Positions 57,698 to 64,000 of a DNA stretch of 64,000 nucleotides are shown here, one piece after another; positions within the stretch are counted from its first letter, which is position 1; each line of letters begins with the position of its first letter. The DNA is from Sporobolomyces roseus (lineage: Eukaryota; Basidiomycota; Microbotryomycetes; Sporidiobolales; Sporidiobolaceae): the NCBI GenBank assembly GCA_016617785.1, contig JADILM010000001.1:4678557-4742556 (forward strand), given 5' to 3'. The position numbers and the translations under genes were made by a program. Below the pieces are notes generated by a model. The model had not been told where the DNA came from, ran no database searches, and was given only the letters and a program-made list of their open reading frames with translations.

Positions 57698-59489
57698 TTC
57701 GCTCTCTCTCCTTCGTTCGCTCTCTCCGCTCGGCTCGATCGCGTAGCGTCAGTGGCAGAGCTGGCTCGTGGAAATCCGCATCGCTTTTCGCTTGTTCCGC
57801 GGATCGATTACGGTGTTTCGATCCGGTCTTTCTCCTTTCGCTTCTGCTTCGACTCTCTCACTCCTCAGCAATGGACTCGTCTATCTGTATAGTCTACTTA
57901 TCTCACTATAACCCTTTACAACACTGACACTACAAGCTACAGCTCATTCAAACCGGCAACTTCAAGCGATTCGTGAGCTGATCTCTTGCCGGTCTCGCTC
58001 TCGTCGTCTCATTGACACTTATCCGAAACAGTGAGCACCTACGCCCCTCGCTTCCGACAAGCCGCTCTGGCGCGCAACGCTATCGTTCAACAGTTGATGG
58101 AGGATCCCCAAAGTGAGCAGAATATTTTCCCTTTCTCTCTCAAGTTCTTTCAAACCAACTCTCCTCCTATCAGACGCAGAGGAGACTGAACGTCGCTATA
58201 GAGCTCTAACTATAGCATGTTCTAATTAAGCACCTAAATGAGATAAATTTCACAAATACGTAGTTTCTCAGCGAACGACGGGGGCTGTCACTTCGCGCGA
58301 GCTACCAGGTCATCACGTGACGTCAATTCAACTTCCGAGAGGAGTTGAGAGCGCTACGATGCGTCGTCGTCGATCCGAGAGCGTTTTAAACTTTTCAACG
58401 GCAGAAAGGTGCCCCTTGACGATGTTCGCTATAAGTGATAGGTGTCAAAGTGTGTGAGAGAGACGTTGTGAGTGAAAGCGCGATCCGAAACCGTTTCCTT
58501 CCAAAGTTGAGAGACGTTCTAAAAATTCGTATCGCACTGGTCCCCATCTTCCACTCTCCTCACCTCTCACACTATCAGATGTATCCAGACTTCCTCAAAA
58601 CCCACCCCTGCGCAAACTGGAACCGCCTCAACTCGATCCTTCATCAACTTTGGCCAACTCTCTCTCTCCTCAACACCAACAGAACTGGATTCACTCCAAC
58701 AACCCTCGAGATGCTCTCAAATAGGTCTGAGATAGTAGCGAGAGTCTTCAGTAAGTCAAAGCGTACCTCACCTCGCCTTCAAGCTGCTGTATTGGAACCG
58801 ACTGATTCGCCATCTTGATCTTGTTTCCCTTCTCCCTTCTCTATCTCACCTCTCACAGCTTCGTAGACCTCAAAGAATACCTCTAGACTATCTCGGTGCT
58901 ATCTGAAATCAACAAGCTGGATATGTAAAGGAGTTGCGGTCAAATCTGAAATCTTGATCTACGGTTCGTTTCTCCTCGCTTCCAATACTCTCTACTCTTC
59001 CTCCACCGATACCTAGTTGATTGATACTGACTGCTCATGCGTCTACGTACCTCACACAGTGTTTAAAATGAATCGCTATCGAATTAGAGCGACTAGAAGA
59101 CGGCAGCATACCTTTGTTTTCTCATTTCATCCTACCGACTCGTAGTGAGTTGTCCCCTCCTCCTCTCCCCTCCTCGTCAACATGCCGTTGACCGTTTCCC
59201 GCTACCTTGTTCAGAAGTTCATTTCGGCAAGAAATTACTTTGGTTCCTGAAGCCTCTCCTGGGATGTTTGACGCTCTCTCATACTATACAGTACGTTCCC
59301 TATCACTCCCAAGGACGCTGTAACTCACGAGGACTGATTCGATTGTGTTCTGGCAGCTCGTTCGAAGCATTTCTTTTCGCAAGATTCGACTTTGCTTTCC
59401 TCAACATTTCCATTGTTCTCTATCGCTCTCGTAAGCACCACATCCCCCTCTCACCTTGGTCTATCGCCAGGAGAAGGACCGGTATCAAT
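57698..59489. other. Gene-poor stretch with decayed fragments
   Basis: Short frames such as 58435-58818 (with MYPDFLKTHPCANWNRLN and LHQLWPTLSLLN) look partly protein-like, and intron-like junctions exist, but no complete gene can be built. An A/T-rich break lies near 58190-58260. No RNA gene was recognised. Confidence 0.4.
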
Positions 59490-59690
59490 TGGATGAGATC
59501 GAGAGGAGTTGTAGCTATTCCTAGTCGGGAGATATTGAAATTGAAACTTTTCTCATTAATATCTCGCAAAAGATAGCTCATCGTGTAGAGAGTACCTTGC
59601 TTCGTATGGCTGCATAGTTACCGCTCTCCAAAATGAAGTGTAACGAGAGAGGAACAGCGATTCATTCTTCTCTCTCATTCTTACTCTCTA
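59490..59690. repeat. Direct repeat copy 1 of a decayed segment
   Basis: The run from GAGTTGTAG through TTGAAACTTTTCTCATTAATATCTCG, the block AAGATAGCTCATCGTGTAGAG and the following TCTCTCATTC area recurs at about 61120-61310 with many substitutions. Both copies follow a block resembling the motif repeated at 60290, 60590 and 61040. This marks a local duplication of about 1.6 kb spacing. Confidence 0.55.
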
Positions 59691-60204
59691 CTCTCTCGCT
59701 TCATCACCTCATCTAGCAGCTCAAGTAACCTCACAGTAGCATTGATACAACCTTCAAGAACAGGATGAGCGAAAGAAAGAAGCGGTATTATCTCTAGAAC
59801 GAGTTGGAGAGTTTCAAGTTTCGAAAGGTGAGATCAACTTTCTCTTTACTCTCCCTGATTGAGCGGGAGGAGGGGTAGATCTTCAAAGAGGGTATAAGGA
59901 AGGATTCTCGTGGTGCGAGATTGAAGCTAACTCGCTTGTTCGCTGTTTCATAGCTACCTCTCGAAACTAGCTTCTCGCATTACTCGCTACACTAGCTCTG
60001 GAGGCTCTCTCTTTCGCTAGATCATTTATCACAGCTGCTTGGAGTGCTTGGGCGAAGTAGACAGACTCGGCTGAATCGGTTTCACTCAGAGGAGTTTCAT
60101 TCGTTTCAAAGACACCTCCTACAGCTCTTCCCACTCTTCTGATTGGATCTCCTTCACCTCTAATCACTTCCTATGGGTACTATTGATCATTCCTCGCTTT
60201 GTTT

Positions 60205-61130
60205 TCACAGATGCAGCTCATCTCACGCTCGACTTTTTCAACTCCACCTATTTTCCCTCGAAAACTTCTTCCTTCATCTGCACCATTCTCGAATCGAATC
60301 AGTAGTCCTGGATCACAACTAGAACCGAATACGATCGGCGCAAGAATGAACTGAAACGGGTCGGAACTCGTTGAGTGGGGGAGCGAAACAAAAATGGATT
60401 GTCGCAAAATGGAAAATGTTCTCTCGTCACATTAGTGAGTTCCCCCTTCTCTTCTCCTCGCTCTCACCCACTCTCTGACTACTTTCATTCACCACCCATT
60501 CCTTTCACCGACTGTCCTACTCCATTTCACCATCATCTCCAACTACTTTCACCAGTTTTCGCAGATTCACCGGTCACTTCGCCTCCTTCATTCTCCTATC
60601 GAATCATCAAGTCTGGCTCATCGCAACTAGAGAACAAGGATGGCGCAAAAATGAATCGTAAAGGATTGAGACTGGTCGAGTACTATAGGAAAAGGGAATG
60701 TCTGGAGTTGAGGGAGAAAAGTCGACGCTGTTCACTCTAGTAAGCTCCATCCCTCTCCTCCTTGCTCTCCTTGATTTTTCTTGATCTCCTCTACCTGGCT
60801 GACCGGAATGAGTGAACCGTCTAGCTTGTTTCAACTCCCTTCACTCAACAGGGAATCAATTGTTGGAAAGATCCACTCTACGCACCCCTGTGAGTCTCCC
60901 CTTCTCTCCCTTCCCTCCTACACAACTCACAGTCATCCATGCTACCTCTTCATCCTTTCCCCTTCCCTCTCCCATCAACTTTTTCATCATTCACTCCAAA
61001 TCTCGCACAACAACTCTTCCCTCGACCTCCCTCTTTTCGAATCGGACCAAGCGCAATCGAGTCAGAACATCCAACGAATACGACTACTGAAGGAGCGGGA
61101 TGGATCCGATTAGATGGGAGTGAGTTGTAG
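60205..61130 (+). repeat. Three tandem diverged copies of a short coding-like segment
   Basis: Near 60290, 60590 and 61040 a related stretch occurs. It can be read roughly as R-I-x-S-x-G-S-Q-L-E followed by G-A-x-M-N, or RIGPSAIES with AGWIRLDGSEL in the third copy. The frames differ between copies and stops intervene, so these are likely worn-out tandem duplicates of one exon. A real short gene in one of them (60375-60740 or 60812-61130) cannot be excluded. Confidence 0.4.
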
Positions 61131-61310
61131 TTGATTTCGTAGTTGAAAATGTTGGAATCGAAACTTTTCTCAATAATATCTCTTGAAAGATAGCCTATCG
61201 TGTAGAGGGTACCTTAATTAGTACTAATGCATAATCAGCTCGATCGAAAGCGAGCCCGTTCAAGAGAGATGTAGCGTTCAAATCTCCTCTCTCATTTCTA
61301 CTCGCAACTC
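61115..61310. repeat. Direct repeat copy 2 of a decayed segment
   Basis: Same orientation as 59490-59690. The shared core is GAAACTTTTCTCA, ATAATATCTC, GAAAGATAGC and ATCGTGTAGAG with small indels. Neither copy has an intact reading frame. Confidence 0.55.
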
Positions 61311-61453
61311 TGTTACCATTCCTAGGGTTTTTGAGCTCAAAGTACCCCGGAACCCCATTTTCCGGCACGCGATCGGAAAGAATAGTCTCTAGAGCGTCTG
61401 ATTCGCCGGTCGGTGAGAATTTTACTAGCGCAGGACAGAGATGACAGCTAGCA

Positions 61454-61642
61454 GAATACACAGTGCGAAGGAGTGCGTCCCAGCGGTGTAGAGTCGAGCT
61501 CAAAACTCAAAAAAGTGATTGCGAAGGCCAATATAAGACCTCCTTCGACGTGTAGCTCTCTCAAAAGCGTGTCTTTGAGCTTGACAGGCCAGTCATAGTG
61601 TAGCACAGCGTATAGAAAGCGGTGAGAGCGCGTCAATCTGGG
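61454..61642 (+). repeat. Direct repeat flanking the tandem array, left copy
   Basis: A 189 bp stretch starting GAATACACAGTGCGAAGGAG recurs at 63826-64000. The first 130 or so bases are identical by eye. The left copy has extra bases in two places (TTTGAGCTTGACAGG in place of a shorter TTGTTCAG, and GGTGAGAGC). The pair brackets the tandem array. Confidence 0.85.
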
Positions 61643-62511
61643 CTGAGACCCCTTGTTCTGCTCTGATAACAGATTGTTGGACGCAAAAGTAAAGTCAATC
61701 TCTACCTTGACAGGACACTTGAATTCCGCGCGAGGCTAGATATACCAGCTAATATACCTCCAATATAGCACAGCCGAGCTGGAGGCAGCAGGAGAGCATC
61801 TGGGAGGCAGTCGGAGCAAGAATTTCGCAAAACTGGATATGTAGCAAGCTCCTCTTGAAAGTATTGTATCACAGTCCAGGGAGGCCTTCATGAAGACTAG
61901 ATGTAACGCTTCCGAGAGATTTGAGCCAATCTTGACGCTAGAAGTTGCAGAAATCCCAAACTCCGGTAAGCTTTGGTATGCGCTCTCTCGTATCCCATCC
62001 ATCGCCAAAGGCAGCGGTATAGGTCTATATACACCAGTATATATGACTACACGATTCCTTGGGCAGGACAGAGGCCAGAACCAGAGAATGAACCAGCTAT
62101 AAAGGAAATAAAAGAAAATACAAACATGATTGACACATTCTGGTAGATCTGACGTTCCAAATCATGAGACACGGTAGCAACTTTTCAAAGAGCACTAGTA
62201 GAGCGATCCTAACGGCTATGTTTCGTAGGGAACGCGCGACGTCCCGGGTTCGGTCTCTCATTTACCGAGCGTCGAACCGGGTTCGGTCTCGGCACCCCGC
62301 TCCATTTTGCTTCGCTTAACCTTCGGTTCGCTTCGCGTGAGTTCGATTCGCGCCTTCGACTTGAGTTTTTTTTGTTGCGCTCTCTCTTCCTCTTCGTTCG
62401 CGCTTGACCTTCCACGGTGCACTCTCGGTGGGTTTGAGCGGTTGGCAATTCAAGTGGTTAGACTTCTGTAGCCAGTCTGGTAGTTCTCGTCCCTTGTACA
62501 GTGTGAGGAGC
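61643..62511. other. Non-coding stretch with a duplicated CCGGGTTCGGTCTC
   Basis: No gene is supported. The 14-mer CCGGGTTCGGTCTC occurs at 62244-62257 and 62277-62290, 33 bp apart, in a GC-rich spot. It vaguely resembles a pol III B box but lacks its exact consensus, and no A box or tRNA fold was found beside it. A weak AT-rich part lies at 61990-62130. Confidence 0.45.
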
Positions 62512-63830
62512 CCGTGCAAAGGTCATTTCTCGAAAAATCAAGCGGAACCAGGTAAGAGTGATCCTCGAGTTCTCACAGGAGCTCACGCAGGATAGGTGCT
62601 GAGTGTAGCTGAGGGTATTTGAACCCTATTGCTATAGGCCGCTAGTCCATTCAGGTGATGCAGATGAATGGGAATGCGCGCAACGGCCGTTTTCGAATTT
62701 TGACAACAGAGATCTGAGACCGATCATCGGTTTCTTATAGGAGCGCGCCTACAAAAGGTGCTGGTTGTAGCTGGGACTGTTAGAAGTCGACTGGGATAGA
62801 TTGCATGTCAATTCGATTGACGTAGCGTGCCCGGGAGTTTGCGCAAAGATCAATTTCGAAAAGCGAGAAGAGAGAGTCGAGAGTGATTGTCGAGTTCTTG
62901 CGGGAACCTATGCACAACAGGCAATCTACGTACCTGAGACAAATTGGAGGCCAATGCTATAGGCTACCATTCGATTGAGATGATGCGAGGTGAATGGGAA
63001 TGTGCGCAAGGATCATTTTTCGAAACTCAAGCGGAAATGTTTGTGAGATTCTCAAATCCTCACAGATACCGGCGCATGAGCAATGACTGGGGTAGCTGAG
63101 ACTGACAGAAGGCTACTGATATAGGTGACACGCCAATCCAATCAATGTAGCGCGAAGCGGAGTGTGCGCAAAGGTTGTGTCGAAAGGCAAAGAGAGAGCT
63201 TGCAAGATCTTGACACTTTGATGGGCGCCCGCGCATAAGAGGTTGTACATGTAGCCGAGGCTTACCTCAGGCCACTGGTATAGGTCGTCTGTCAACTCGA
63301 TCAACATAGGATGGAAAGGAATGCGCGCAAAGTTTGTTTTCGAATTTCGAGAAGAGAGAGGTGAAAGTGATTGTCCATTTCTGGCCGGAGCCCGCCAATG
63401 AGGTATGCTTGAGGTAGCTGAGAGTGCTCGAAGGCAACTGATAGAGGTAGTGTGCTGGTTCAGTTGATGCAGCAAACATGGGAATGCGCGCAAAGGTGAA
63501 TTTTCGAAGAGTGGGAGGGAGAGCTTGCGAGATTCTCGAAACCTCTTAAGAGGCGGCTCATGAAGGGTGCTGGACGTAGCTGAGAGGTATAGAAAGCGAT
63601 GGCTATAGCTCCCTTGTCAATTCGCTTGATGTAGCGTGAAAGGGAGTGCGCGCAAAAGTCAATTCGAAACTCAAAGGAGAAAGCTTGCGAGATCTTTGTT
63701 TCTTGACAGGAGCTCTTGCATGGGCAGTGCTGGAGGTAGCTGATATCATTAGGAGGCTATTGATATAGGTGGTATGTCAATGAGATAGCTGTAAGATGAG
63801 TGGGAGTCCGTGCAAAGACTGAATTGAATA
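62512..63830. repeat. Degenerate tandem array, period about 162 bp
   Basis: The marker (G/C)GCGCAAAG, followed by TCAATTTTCGAAA-type sequence, recurs near 62512, 62677, 62841, 63004, 63163, 63325, 63487, 63650 and 63811. The spacings are 160-165 bp, mostly 162-163. Each unit also carries a GTAGCTGAG-type block, a CTATAGG-type block, and a GTCAATTCGATTGATGTAGCG-type block in the same order. Units differ at many positions. The 126-codon minus-strand frame in 63113-63493 covers just over two units and is best read as a by-product of the period being near a multiple of three. Confidence 0.88.
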
Positions 63831-64000
63831 CACAGTGCGAAGGAGTGCGTCCCAGCGGTGTAGAGTCGAGCTCAAAACTCAAAAAAGTGATTGCGAAGGC
63901 CAATATAAGACCTCCTTCGACGTGTAGCTCTCTCAAAAGCGTGTCTTGTTCAGCCAGTCATAGTGTAGCACAGCGTATAGAAAGGGGACGTCAATCTGGG
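63826..64000 (+). repeat. Direct repeat flanking the tandem array, right copy
   Basis: Second copy of 61454-61642, in the same orientation, running to the window edge at CAATCTGGG. It begins immediately at the end of the last 162 bp unit, which suggests that the array and the flank form a higher-order unit or were inserted as a block. Confidence 0.85.

Noticed and set aside
57750..57870. Possible tRNA gene (perfect A-box-like TGGCAGAGCTGG)
   Set aside because: The downstream B-box-like part is poor, and acceptor and T stems do not pair, so no cloverleaf can be drawn.
63113..63493. Repeat-protein gene of 126 codons on the minus strand
   Set aside because: It covers just over two units of the degenerate satellite; other units do not keep the frame, and there is no start context or splice structure.
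1..64000. CRISPR arrays, bacterial operons or prophage
   Set aside because: Spliceosomal introns and eukaryotic proteins throughout; no evenly spaced short identical repeats were seen apart from the degenerate 162 bp array.

Overview
The window is nuclear DNA of a fungus. Genes are tightly packed, nearly all are split by several short introns (roughly 50-105 nt, GT...AG, usually with a CTGAC/CTAAC-type branch site close to the acceptor), and the recognisable products are eukaryotic housekeeping proteins. The intron density and the protein set (JHD1/KDM2, Zn2Cys6 factor, NSE3, ATG27, CLIP-170) fit a basidiomycete yeast, most likely a tremellomycete. Genus cannot be decided from sequence reading alone. 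No rRNA, tRNA, CRISPR array or intact transposon was recognised.

Layout. (1) 1-7866 and 21661-29531 are the two arms of a large inverted duplication. Each arm carries, from outside inwards, a member of an unknown coiled-coil-like family (called X here), a WDR6/TRM734 homologue, a CHRAC1/DPB3-type histone-fold gene divergent from WDR6 over exactly 82 bp, and a member of a second unknown family (Y). (2) The roughly 13.8 kb between the arms holds ATG27, a Zn2Cys6 transcription factor, proteasome subunit PUP3, a membrane protein, the JmjC/PHD demethylase JHD1 and an extra Y gene. (3) 28350-30013 is a long-short pair of X genes; a second such pair, in opposite orientation, lies at 43502-45041. Between them are NSE3, a Vps3844-like ER/vacuolar membrane protein, threonine dehydratase, mevalonate diphosphate decarboxylase, a SAP-domain THO1/SARNP protein and the DEAD-box helicase DBP10. 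(4) 45366-54986 carries ribonuclease Z, a peroxisomal dienoyl-CoA isomerase, a CLIP-170 homologue and an unknown gene. (5) From about 55 kb to the right edge recognisable genes stop: one unknown gene, then decayed locally duplicated segments (about 57.7-61.3 kb), then a degenerate tandem array with a period near 162 bp bracketed by two copies of a 175-189 bp direct repeat. This looks like the approach to a subtelomere or another heterochromatic block.

The conserved genes do not form one pathway: they are ordinary neighbours covering tRNA modification and processing, chromatin, protein turnover, autophagy, amino-acid, sterol and fatty-acid metabolism, ribosome assembly and microtubules. What is unusual is the architecture: two lineage-specific multicopy families (X and Y) sit at the ends of nested inverted duplications that alternate in orientation. 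Gene coordinates run from chosen start to stop and include introns; exon joins were made by eye from splice consensus and from paralogue or family comparison.
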